From: CAVUNY01 sp963768585
Lineage (GTDB): Bacteria > Chloroflexota > Anaerolineae > Anaerolineales > Anaerolineaceae
NCBI GenBank assembly: GCA_963768585.1
Contig: CAVYIF010000006.1
Coordinates: forward strand, 1-64,000
DNA length: 64,000 nt
Reading direction: 5' to 3'
The notes under the pieces were generated by a model. The model was not told the DNA's origin. It searched no databases and saw only the letters and a program-made list of their open reading frames with translations. The first letter of the stretch is position 1, and the number at the start of each line of letters is the position of its first letter. This document shows positions 35,709 to 43,772 of this stretch, in pieces. The position numbers and the translations under genes are program-made.

Positions 35709-36671
35709 CTATTGGATGGTCAGCGCAACCGATGCCAGCCCGCGCGGCTGACCGTTGGCCGCATCGATATCCGCCACATCCAGATGCACCGTCCCTTTAA
35801 GATCCGCGGGCAGCTGCAGATTGGTTTCAAAACTGCCCGGACTGCCGTATTCACCCTGCACCATCAGGGGCTGCTCCAATACCAGCTGGTTGGCAGAATC
35901 GTAAACGCGCACGACCAGGTTCTTTTCAAACGGCATTTGCGAGGTCGTCCCGCGCAGCTGCAGGCTGGCGCCAACGACCGCCCCGTTGGCAGGCGCGTCA
36001 ATCGTGATCTGGTTGGGGTAAAGGTCGGGTTGTTTGGTAGCAGATGAGGTCAGGATCTGGTCGCTGACCACCTCGAGCTGGCCCGCCTGGTAGCGGTAGA
36101 CGGTGACCGCGTTCTCGGTCGGGCAGCACAGCGGATCGTGCGGGCCATGGCGTACGGCGTCCAGGGTGATCAACCCATCCGAGATAGTGAGCTGTTTCTC
36201 GTTCAGGCGGTCCTCGAGGAATAAATCGGCAGCCTGTACCGCCCTTCCATCCTCAGATAAAACCACAATCATTTCGTGAAAGGTGCCCGAACCGCCAAAA
36301 TTGGCTGCCAGGGTCACAGCAGCATCCTGCACGCCATCTCCGTTCAAGTCGCCCAGGGCGGATTGGACAAGCTGCCCGGAAGCCACCATGTTATGGGCCG
36401 CGTCATTCAAATTAAACTTTCCATCCACCAGGGTAACCTGCATGCCCCCGGATGAATCGAGCACGTAGGTGAAATTGCGCAGCAAGTCAACGGTGATAAC
36501 CGGGGACGTGGGCTGGACCGTCGGTAAAATGACCGCGCTGGTCGGCGTGGACAATGCCGGAGAGGTGGCTGTTGGGATGGGACTTGGGATAAGGGTCGCG
36601 GCGGGCGTTGCAACGGGGGTGCAGGCCGCAGTCAGAAAAACAAGCATCAGCAGCAGGGTTAAATATTTCAA
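35709..36671 (-). CDS. Secreted lipoprotein with Gmad2-like domain
   Basis: A 320-residue lipoprotein. The start is a TTG at 36671, chosen because AAGGAG lies 6 nt upstream and the signal peptide begins there (LKYLTLLLMLVFLTAAC, lipobox Cys). A Thr/Pro-rich linker leads to a middle domain with a Ca-binding-like GDLNGDGVQDA and two adjacent Cys (LCCPTE). The C-terminal part (ITIDAPANGAVVGASLQLRG ... VRVYDSANQLV) looks like the Gmad2 immunoglobulin-like domain found in secreted and spore-germination proteins. Role unknown. It is monocistronic on the minus strand. Confidence 0.75.
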   Translation of the reverse strand: MKYLTLLLMLVFLTAACTPVATPAATLIPSPIPTATSPALSTPTSAVILPTVQPTSPVITVDLLRNFTYVLDSSGGMQVTLVDGKFNLNDAAHNMVASGQLVQSALGDLNGDGVQDAAVTLAANFGGSGTFHEMIVVLSEDGRAVQAADLFLEDRLNEKQLTISDGLITLDAVRHGPHDPLCCPTENAVTVYRYQAGQLEVVSDQILTSSATKQPDLYPNQITIDAPANGAVVGASLQLRGTTSQMPFEKNLVVRVYDSANQLVLEQPLMVQGEYGSPGSFETNLQLPADLKGTVHLDVADIDAANGQPRGLASVALTIQ

Positions 36672-36834
36672 AAGCGTCTCCTTGGCACAACCCGGCGCTG
36701 GAAAAATCAGCAGTTTGAAGCGGGTTGATAATTGCTCATTATAGACGCAAATTGGGCGAAATAGTTTCACAAATAATTCAGGCGTGCCGGTTGGCGCGCC
36801 TGAATTGAATCAAACGTATCACACCGATCCCTGA

Positions 36835-38055
36835 TTAATTCTTGAATTTCCACACAGCCAGGCCAAAGAAGGCCGCCGCATAAGCCAGCAGAACCGCCGC
36901 CGGCAGCAGCACCGATGCGAAATCCAACCCGCGGATGAGGATGTTCTGAAAACCGGTCATGGCCCAGGCCCCAGGGGTCAGTTTGCCGATCGCGGCGAAG
37001 CCCGACCCGGCGGTTTCCAGGGGGAACCAGGCTCCGCCCACCGCGGACAGGATAAACATGAAGACCATCGCGATCAAGGTCACCCGGTCTTCGCTGCGGG
37101 CCAGTACGCCGATCATCAGCCCCATGCAGGCCACCCACAGCGCCACAGCGACCATCACCAACAGCACAGCCAGCGGCTCGCGGAAGTATTCTACTTTTAA
37201 GGCAATCTGCCCAAACACAACCAGGATAGCTTCCTGCAAAAAGGCGACCGCAAACATGGCCAGCAGGTGCCCGGCAATGATCCCTGCGCGGTTGAGCGAG
37301 GTGGTCACCATGCGTTCCAGGGTGCGCGATTTGCGTTCCAGGACCAGCAGGTTGGCCGAATTGATCAGCCCGAAGATGGCGAACATGACCAGGATGCCTG
37401 GGGAGGTCTGATTGTACGCATTGCCGCCCAGGCTAAAACCAGTGGAGGCAGCCCCCTGGGCCATCGCCACTTTGATTTGCGGGCCGGTCTCGCTCACCTG
37501 CCGCCACAAGGTCATCGCCGCCTGGAATGCCGCCGCGTTTTCCGCCGCAGGATCCACGACCCCCGCTGGCAGAGAATTGGTATGCAGCACGGCGATCTGG
37601 GCGGCGCTCATCAGGCGGGTGACTTCCACCCGGGCAACCTGCAGGACCGTCTGGCCCGCACTACTCATTGGGTCAGTCACCAGCAGCAGCTGCGGCTGCT
37701 CGCCTGCCAGCGCCTGCCGGCTGTAATTCGCTGGCACAAACAGCGCCGCAGCCAATTTTCCGGAGGCCACCTGCTCAGCGATCGTCTCGGGTTGGTCGGC
37801 GGAGGCGCTCAAATCCACCAGGCGCAGGCTGCCATTTTCAGACAGGGCCTGGTAAAGCCTGGCCGAAGCCAACCCTTCCCCATCCTGGCTGGCCCAACCT
37901 ACAACCAGGCGCGGGTCAACCGGCTGGGCGGCGTCTTTATAGGTGAGCGCCATCAACAGGGTAAAAACAATCGGCATAATCACCAGGAACAGGCTGGAAC
38001 GCTTGTCGCGAAATATTTGGGTCAGATCTTTGAGGGCAATATCGAGAATTCTCAT
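36835..38055 (-). CDS. ABC-2-type permease (YhgE/Pip- or DrrB-like, large extracellular loop)
   Basis: A 406-residue permease: one N-terminal helix after MRILDIALKDLTQIFRDKRS, then about 170 extracellular residues, then five C-terminal helices. The DrrB/YadH-like motif GAWFPLETAGSGF precedes the last helices. It is the last gene of a four-gene efflux operon with a paralogous permease and an ATPase. Its first ten residues are almost the same as those of the paralogue, so the two arose by duplication and probably form a heterodimer. Confidence 0.88.
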   Translation of the reverse strand: MRILDIALKDLTQIFRDKRSSLFLVIMPIVFTLLMALTYKDAAQPVDPRLVVGWASQDGEGLASARLYQALSENGSLRLVDLSASADQPETIAEQVASGKLAAALFVPANYSRQALAGEQPQLLLVTDPMSSAGQTVLQVARVEVTRLMSAAQIAVLHTNSLPAGVVDPAAENAAAFQAAMTLWRQVSETGPQIKVAMAQGAASTGFSLGGNAYNQTSPGILVMFAIFGLINSANLLVLERKSRTLERMVTTSLNRAGIIAGHLLAMFAVAFLQEAILVVFGQIALKVEYFREPLAVLLVMVAVALWVACMGLMIGVLARSEDRVTLIAMVFMFILSAVGGAWFPLETAGSGFAAIGKLTPGAWAMTGFQNILIRGLDFASVLLPAAVLLAYAAAFFGLAVWKFKN

Positions 38056-38108
38056 TTCAACCTCTACACTTTATCATCATCAGTTCAAACAAAGACACAA
38101 CCGCCATT

Positions 38109-39386
38109 TCAGGCATAGCGCCGCCGGAAAAGGCTTGCACCAACGGCAAACATCACCAGGCTCATCCCCGCCAGCACCCCCAGCGGAAGAAGCAGCTCCG
38201 CCGGGGCGGCCCCAGCCAGGGTCAATTTCCAGGAGCGCAGCACCCAACCCTGAGGGGTAAAAAGGGCGATCGTGTCAAAAATAGAAGGCATGCCGGTGAC
38301 GGCGACCGTCATCAAGCCGCCGAACATGCCCAGTACACTTAAACCCCCGCCCAGCACGGGTCCCGCCTGACGGGTGTTCTTGACCAGTGAGATCATCAGC
38401 ACACCCAGGCTGGTAGCAGCCAGCACCTGTCCCACCAGCGCCAGGAGCACCACCAGCGGGTTGCCCCAATCCACCTGGAACAGCACGATCCCCGCCAGGA
38501 TCATCACCAGGCCCTGGACGGTCACCATCAGCAGCACGGCCAGGAATTTTCCAGCCAGAATGGAGGTGCGGCTCGTGGGGGTCGAGAAAATGCGCGCCAG
38601 AGTGCCTTCTTCATCCTCTTTCAGGATCGACATCATCGAAAAGGCCCCGGTGTAAAAGCCGAAGAAGATCGCCATGCCGGATAAAATCATCGCCAGTAAA
38701 TTTTTCATATCAAAACCCTGGTTGGCGCTGTCGCCGGTCGCAGACTGGCTGGGCGCCTGGCTGACCAGTGCGGAGTGGGGATCATGGTACAAAGCGCGCT
38801 GAAATTCGGTGGTCCAATTTTGGTAGGCCTGAAGCAGCGCAGTCGAAGAATCTTGCGGGCTCAATCCCAGGGCAGCACTGCGCTGCTGGCTGGTCTGCAG
38901 GGCTATCCTGGCGCCCGAAGCGCCATCGACCAGCATGCCGACCATATTGCGCACGATCACCGGGCTGACGGTCAGGGTCGGGTCCTGCACGATGCGCACT
39001 TCCGGCTGGCCTTCACCGCTGAGAATGGCCTGCGAGAAACCAGGGGGAACGATCACAGCCACGCCCGCTTCCTGTTTGTTGACCGCGGCGACGGCCACGC
39101 CTTCGCTGGCGGCCGGGGCGGCCTGGAGCAGATTCGCCACGCTGGCATCATTGAGCGTATCCAGCAGCAGCTTGCCAAAATCCGGGCTGCCCGCCGGAGG
39201 CGTGTCCTGGTTGACCACCAGCACCTGGGTGACCGCCATCGCGGGCTGCCCATCCGATCCCCCACCGCCGAAGGCCATGTAAATCAGTCCGGTGATCAGC
39301 AAGGGGACAACGAACATCATGCCGATGGCAAAGGCGCTGCGAAAATTACGCAGCATATCTTTAAGAGCAATATCGAGTATTTTCAT
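38109..39386 (-). CDS. ABC-2-type permease, paralogue of the downstream gene
   Basis: A 425-residue permease with the same architecture: N-terminal helix after MKILDIALKDMLRNFRSAF, a roughly 190-residue extracellular domain, then five helices. FSTPTSRTSILAGKFLA is the coupling helix region. GAGAGGG precedes the ATG, 9 bp after the ATPase stop. Heterodimeric ABC-2 exporters of this design move drugs, lipids or polymers; the substrate is unknown. Confidence 0.88.
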   Translation of the reverse strand: MKILDIALKDMLRNFRSAFAIGMMFVVPLLITGLIYMAFGGGGSDGQPAMAVTQVLVVNQDTPPAGSPDFGKLLLDTLNDASVANLLQAAPAASEGVAVAAVNKQEAGVAVIVPPGFSQAILSGEGQPEVRIVQDPTLTVSPVIVRNMVGMLVDGASGARIALQTSQQRSAALGLSPQDSSTALLQAYQNWTTEFQRALYHDPHSALVSQAPSQSATGDSANQGFDMKNLLAMILSGMAIFFGFYTGAFSMMSILKEDEEGTLARIFSTPTSRTSILAGKFLAVLLMVTVQGLVMILAGIVLFQVDWGNPLVVLLALVGQVLAATSLGVLMISLVKNTRQAGPVLGGGLSVLGMFGGLMTVAVTGMPSIFDTIALFTPQGWVLRSWKLTLAGAAPAELLLPLGVLAGMSLVMFAVGASLFRRRYA

Positions 39387-39395
39387 GGGGCCCTC

Positions 39396-40340
39396 TCAAT
39401 CCCGCAGGGCGCGGCCGGTCAAATGCAGGAAAACGGATTCCAGGTTGGGTTCTTTGATATCCACCGCGGTGATGCGCGCCCCAACCTCGCCCGCGCTTTC
39501 GAACAGGCTGGGCAGCACGCGGTTGCTGTCATCCACCAGCAGGGTGACGCTGCCGTTCAATGAAGAGGCCTTGGAAACGCCTTCCACTTTCTGCCACACC
39601 GGCAGCATGCTTTCACCTTCCACGTTCAAACCCAGGTCGATGCGAGTTTGCTCGCCCACCAATCGGATCAGTTCATGGTAGGTGCCGCTGGCTACCACCA
39701 GACCCTGGTCCACGATGGCGATGTGATCGGATAATTCTTCGGCTTCTTCCATGTAGTGCGTGGTGTAGATCACGGTCATCCCCTGGCGGTTGAGCTCTTT
39801 GACACTGTCCAGGATGTGGCGGCGGCTTTGGGGGTCGATACCGACGGTTGGTTCATCCATAATCACCACCGCGGGTTTGTGCAGCAGGGCCGCGCCGATA
39901 TTGACCCGGCGCTTCATCCCGCCTGAGAATGTCCCTACCCGGTCGCGCTGGCGATCGGCCAGGCCAATCATCTCCAGGACCTCATCCACGCGCGCCTTGA
40001 GCGGTGCGCCGCGCAGGCCGTACATCTTGCCCCAAAACACCAGGTTCTCGCAGGCCGAAAGATCCGGGTAGAGGGCGATATCCTGGGGGACAACTCCCAG
40101 GTGCGCTTTGGCCTGGAGCGGTTCGCGGCGCACGGAATACCCCATAATGGCAGCGTCACCCTCGTCGGGCTCCAGCAATCCAGACAGCATGGAAATGGTG
40201 GTGCTTTTACCGGCGCCGTTGGGGCCCAGCAAACTGAGCACCTCTCCGGCCTGAACGGTGAAGCTCACCCCGCGCACGGCTTTGAGCTCACCAAAATTCT
40301 TTTTCAAATTCATGACTTCGACTGCATTTTTGGACATGGT
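39396..40340 (-). CDS. ABC transporter ATP-binding protein (DrrA/ABC-2 group)
   Basis: A 314-residue ATPase with Walker A GPNGAGKSTT, signature TFSGGMKRR, Walker B AVVIMDEPTVGIDP and switch TTHYMEEAE. The C-terminal 80 residues resemble the DrrA regulatory tail. The start at 40340 follows GGAGAGG with 5 nt; an in-frame ATG at 40355 precedes the SD and is rejected. It powers the two permeases encoded downstream. Confidence 0.93.
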   Translation of the reverse strand, partial: TMSKNAVEVMNLKKNFGELKAVRGVSFTVQAGEVLSLLGPNGAGKSTTISMLSGLLEPDEGDAAIMGYSVRREPLQAKAHLGVVPQDIALYPDLSACENLVFWGKMYGLRGAPLKARVDEVLEMIGLADRQRDRVGTFSGGMKRRVNIGAALLHKPAVVIMDEPTVGIDPQSRRHILDSVKELNRQGMTVIYTTHYMEEAEELSDHIAIVDQGLVVASGTYHELIRLVGEQTRIDLGLNVEGESMLPVWQKVEGVSKASSLNGSVTLLVDDSNRVLPSLFESAGEVGARITAVDIKEPNLESVFLHLTGRALRD

Positions 40341-40378
40341 GTACCTCTCCTGCATAGATTTCTTTAAAATGAGAATAA

Positions 40379-40633
40379 TTACGATACGGGAATCAATTCC
40401 AACGAGATCAAGGGCAAACCCAGGTCGCGGAACTGCGCCAGCAAGCCGTGCAGACCGGCCTGGTCGGCGACCGGGGCGACCAATTCCGTCAGAACAGCGC
40501 CGTTTTCCAGGCGTTCGACCGAGACTTCCATCTCGCCAAACTGCTGGGGCCAGTGTTCCGGCAAGTGGCCTGCCACGCGGATGCGGTAGGTCGCCGTTTC
40601 ATACAGGGATAAAATCGTGGGTCCAGGGTTCAT
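40379..40633 (-). CDS. Small protein of unknown function, first gene of the ABC-2 operon
   Basis: An 84-residue protein with beta-strand-rich patterning (TATYRIRVAGHLPEHW, MEVSVERLENGAVLTELVAP) and a final amphipathic segment. It has no membrane helix or known motif. The start at 40633 follows GAGGAAGAA; an earlier in-frame ATG at 40702 has no SD. It lies 38 bp before the ATPase gene, suggesting a regulator or accessory factor of the transporter (inference). Confidence 0.65.
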   Translation of the reverse strand: MNPGPTILSLYETATYRIRVAGHLPEHWPQQFGEMEVSVERLENGAVLTELVAPVADQAGLHGLLAQFRDLGLPLISLELIPVS

Positions 40634-40759
40634 TTCTTCCTCATCGCGTACATTTGTTGGTTGTTTATAGAATACCTTGTTAAGAGGCTGGTTCCAACCC
40701 ACCCCGGTACCATTGGGGTAGTAACCGGAAACCCGGCCCGGGTGAATAAAGAAAAAAGA

Positions 40760-40798
40760 GCGGGTGTTATTTTCGCCTTTGGCGAAAATAACACCCGC
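40760..40798 (-). terminator. Intrinsic terminator after the MalT-like gene
   Basis: A perfect 18-bp stem (40760-40777 with 40781-40798) and a 3-nt loop. On the minus strand it is followed by TCTTTTTTCTTT. It lies 90 bp beyond the stop of the MalT-like gene and ahead of the ABC-2 operon, separating the two. Confidence 0.9.
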
Positions 40799-40887
40799 AA
40801 TAAACCCCCTTCCCTGCAGAAGGGATTTGAATTTTACAAATTAAATGCGGATCAGGCTTGCGATTTATGGCTTCCGGTTCTTGCGAT

Positions 40888-43647
40888 TCAAATCAGTTTG
40901 AGCAGGCGCGCGCGCTGCACCGCCTGCAAGCGGGAAGAGACCCCCAGTTTGCCGTAGATAGAAGCGGTGTGCTTCTTTAGCGTATTGACGGTAATATAGC
41001 ACTGGCTGGCGATATCCGCGTTGCTGGCATCGGTTGCCAGCAGGCCGAGGACTTCCAGCTCGCGCGGGCTGAGCATCTCTGCCAGGCCTGGAGGCAGGCT
41101 TTCATCGGCGCCGGTTGGTCCAGGAAAAGCCGCCAGCAGCCGCACCACTACCGGCCGATTTTCGCCCTTTTCCAGGGCGGCGCTCAGCAGGCGCGCCATG
41201 GGCTGGCCTTCATCCAGAATACTGCGCGTGTAACCTTCTTCCTCGGCCTGGTTCAGCACCCGGCTGAGCACTGCCAGGGCTTCGTCGCGCCGCCCGGCAG
41301 CGTCCAATGCCACCGCGCGCAGCGCATCCAGGCGCAGCCAGGCGCTGCACTGTCCAGCCTCTTCGGCTGCAGCCGATTGCGCCGCCAGGATTTCGACAGC
41401 CTGCGCGGCCTTATTTTGAGCCAGCCACACGCGCGCCGCTCCCAGGGCCCGTTCGATGAACACATCCGCAGCCGGCCCTGGTAAATCCGCCGCGGCTGCC
41501 CTGGCCCAGGCCGCAGCCCGTGAGAGCTGCCCTTCTGCCAGCCAGAGCCGGGCCTGCCAGGCCTCGGCTAACGGGGAAACCACCGCCGGAACATTTCTGG
41601 CAAGTTCGGCCAGGCCGCTCAAGGCTTGGCGCGCGCCTTCCAGGTCCTCGCGGGCCAGTGCCAGGCGGATCTGGGAGATGAATCCGGGAAGCTGTACCTC
41701 CCAACTATTCCACAGCTTGCCCAGCCTGATCCCGCGCTCCAGGGCCTGTTGGGCGGCATCTAAATCGTTGCGCTCATAGGCCAGGCTGCCCAGGCCAACG
41801 TAAGAAATGCCAAAGAAAGCCGAGATTGCCTCGCCCTGGCAGGAGGCAATCGCCACTGCGCGCCGGAAGGTAGCCTCCGAATCGCGCAGCCGGCCCAGGG
41901 CGAATTGGATTTGTCCCAGATGGCCAAGGGCCAGGGCAACGATGTGGATATTATTTAATTTTTCGGCCAGTTCAGCGGCTTCCCCAAAACCCTCAATCGC
42001 CAGGGCGGCCTGCCCTTGCAGTTCGCGAGCCATGGCTACCATAAAAAGCATCGGGGGGCGCAGCACCCAGGGCTCGTTGTAGATATAAGGTTCCTGATCG
42101 CGCTCCGCCACCAGGTAAGGCAAAATCTGGGCGTAGGTCTCCAGGATAGCCAGACGACCGTGATCCAGTTCCATCCGGCTGCGCATCACCGTCAATTCCA
42201 CCAGCATGCCCAATTGAACCGCGGGCAGCCCGCGCCGGGCGGCATCATCCATTTCCAGAAATTCGGCCACGGTCAGGCCGGCGACATTTTCGACCAGCCG
42301 GATCAGTCTCTCGCACAAATCCAGGCGGCCGGTGGCATTGGCCGCCCAACCCAGGGCAACACACAGCGATGGGTGACGTGCCAGCACAGCTGGCGGCAGG
42401 CGCTCGGCCCACTGCCCCATGATGGTCAATTCACTGCGGATGAATAAAAAACCAACCAGCTGCTCCATCAACCCGGCGGCCATTTCCAGGTCGCCGCTGG
42501 CCAGGGCATATTCCACCGCCGCCACCGGATCATCGTGCTTCTGATGCCAGTGCGCGGCGCGCATGTAAAACGCGCGCATCTCATCCGGGTCGAACATCTG
42601 CGTGGCTCGCTGGCGGAGCAGTTGGGCAAATAAATGGTGGAAGCGGAACCATTCCCGCCGGTTGTCGAGCGGCACCAGGAATAAATTTGCGCGATCGAGA
42701 TAATCCAGAATGGCGGCAGCGGATTCCCCCTGTCCATTGGCAGGTAAAGGTGCAGCAGTCTGTTCGTCGAGTGCATCACACAACGGCGCGCAGAAACGCT
42801 CCAGGATGGAAGTCTTTAACAAAAAGCGCTGCACCTCCGGGGTCTGGTGCTGGAGCACCTCCTCCACCAGGTAATCGGCGATGTAGCGGTCGTCGCCGGT
42901 GAAGGCGGTGATAAACGTCTGGCGGTCCGCCGGCTGGGCCTGCATGGCCACGGCAGCCATTTGCAGGCCGGCGATCCATCCCTCGGTGCGCTGCTCCAGG
43001 GCGATAATATCCTGCGAACCCAACGCCAGGCGCATGGTATTTTGAAAGAATTTACCGGTCTCTTCCTGGGTGAAACGCAGGTCGCCGGCGCGCAGTTCGA
43101 CCAGTTCGGCCCGTGCCCGGCGGCGGGCTAACTGCAAGGGCGGGTCGGCGCGGGTCATTACGGCGATATGAACATCCGGCGGGTTGTGGTCGAGCAGGAA
43201 GTTAAGCCCTTCGTGGATGGCGCGGTTCTCGATCTGGTGGTAGTCGTCCAGCAGCAGCAGGAGTGGTTTTTTGGATTGGATAAGGTCATTGACCAGGAAA
43301 ATCAAAAGCGATTCGACCGGCGGTGGTGAAGGGGCATCCAGGGCCACGGCCATATCCCGTCCCAATGCGGGGTCCACCGTTTGCAAGGCAGCGATCAGGT
43401 AATGCCAGAAGCGCAAGGGATCGTTATCCTTCTCGTCCAGGCTCAACCAGGCGGCCGGCAAACCGCTGGCATAAGCCCATTCGGCGGCCAGGGTCGTCTT
43501 ACCAAACCCGGCCGGTGCGGAGACCAGCACCAGCTGGCATCCCGGAAGCAGGCCCTGGCGCAGCCGCTCCAGCAGGTGCGGCCGGCTGACCCGGTTGGGA
43601 CGCTCTCGCGGCAGGTAGAGCTTGGTGGCGAGCAAGGGAGGAGACAT
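40888..43647 (-). CDS. MalT-like LuxR-family ATP-dependent transcriptional regulator
   Basis: A 919-residue STAND-type regulator. The P-loop APAGFGKTT is at about 44-52, Walker B-like LLLLDDYHQI near 130, followed by an alpha-solenoid of TPR-like repeats (about 400-800) and a C-terminal LuxR helix-turn-helix (LSPRELEVLGLLATDASNAD ... KKHTASIYGKLGV, about 855-919). Such MalT relatives bind an inducer and ATP, oligomerise and activate transcription. The target is unknown; transport and glycan genes on both sides are candidates. The ATG lies 7 nt after a TATAAT box and has no SD, so the mRNA is probably leaderless. Confidence 0.9.
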   Translation of the reverse strand: MSPPLLATKLYLPRERPNRVSRPHLLERLRQGLLPGCQLVLVSAPAGFGKTTLAAEWAYASGLPAAWLSLDEKDNDPLRFWHYLIAALQTVDPALGRDMAVALDAPSPPPVESLLIFLVNDLIQSKKPLLLLLDDYHQIENRAIHEGLNFLLDHNPPDVHIAVMTRADPPLQLARRRARAELVELRAGDLRFTQEETGKFFQNTMRLALGSQDIIALEQRTEGWIAGLQMAAVAMQAQPADRQTFITAFTGDDRYIADYLVEEVLQHQTPEVQRFLLKTSILERFCAPLCDALDEQTAAPLPANGQGESAAAILDYLDRANLFLVPLDNRREWFRFHHLFAQLLRQRATQMFDPDEMRAFYMRAAHWHQKHDDPVAAVEYALASGDLEMAAGLMEQLVGFLFIRSELTIMGQWAERLPPAVLARHPSLCVALGWAANATGRLDLCERLIRLVENVAGLTVAEFLEMDDAARRGLPAVQLGMLVELTVMRSRMELDHGRLAILETYAQILPYLVAERDQEPYIYNEPWVLRPPMLFMVAMARELQGQAALAIEGFGEAAELAEKLNNIHIVALALGHLGQIQFALGRLRDSEATFRRAVAIASCQGEAISAFFGISYVGLGSLAYERNDLDAAQQALERGIRLGKLWNSWEVQLPGFISQIRLALAREDLEGARQALSGLAELARNVPAVVSPLAEAWQARLWLAEGQLSRAAAWARAAAADLPGPAADVFIERALGAARVWLAQNKAAQAVEILAAQSAAAEEAGQCSAWLRLDALRAVALDAAGRRDEALAVLSRVLNQAEEEGYTRSILDEGQPMARLLSAALEKGENRPVVVRLLAAFPGPTGADESLPPGLAEMLSPRELEVLGLLATDASNADIASQCYITVNTLKKHTASIYGKLGVSSRLQAVQRARLLKLI

Positions 43648-43654
43648 CTAATCA

Positions 43655-43660
43655 ATTATA
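43655..43660 (-). promoter_or_regulatory. -10 box for a leaderless MalT-like mRNA
   Basis: TATAAT on the minus strand ends 7 nt before the ATG at 43647, so transcription should begin at the start codon. The gene lacks an SD sequence, which fits. Confidence 0.55.
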
Positions 43661-43668
43661 TATAAAGA

Positions 43669-43767
43669 CCACCACAGAGGCACCAAGGCACAGAGTAACA
43701 AATCAAAACCTGTAATGCTCATACCAAAAAAGGTTCAATTTCATCTGAGTCTCTGCGCCTCAGTGGT
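43669..43767. repeat. Imperfect inverted repeat of the CACAGAGAC type (copy 2)
   Basis: Left arm ACCACCACAGAGGCACCAAG... (43669-43695) and right arm ...CTGAGTCTCTGCGCCTCAGTGG (43745-43767) are imperfect complements about 50 nt apart. It belongs to the same family as 13698-13764 and fills the gap between the MalT-like and ADP-ribosylglycohydrolase genes. Confidence 0.65.
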
Positions 43768-43772
43768 AAAAG

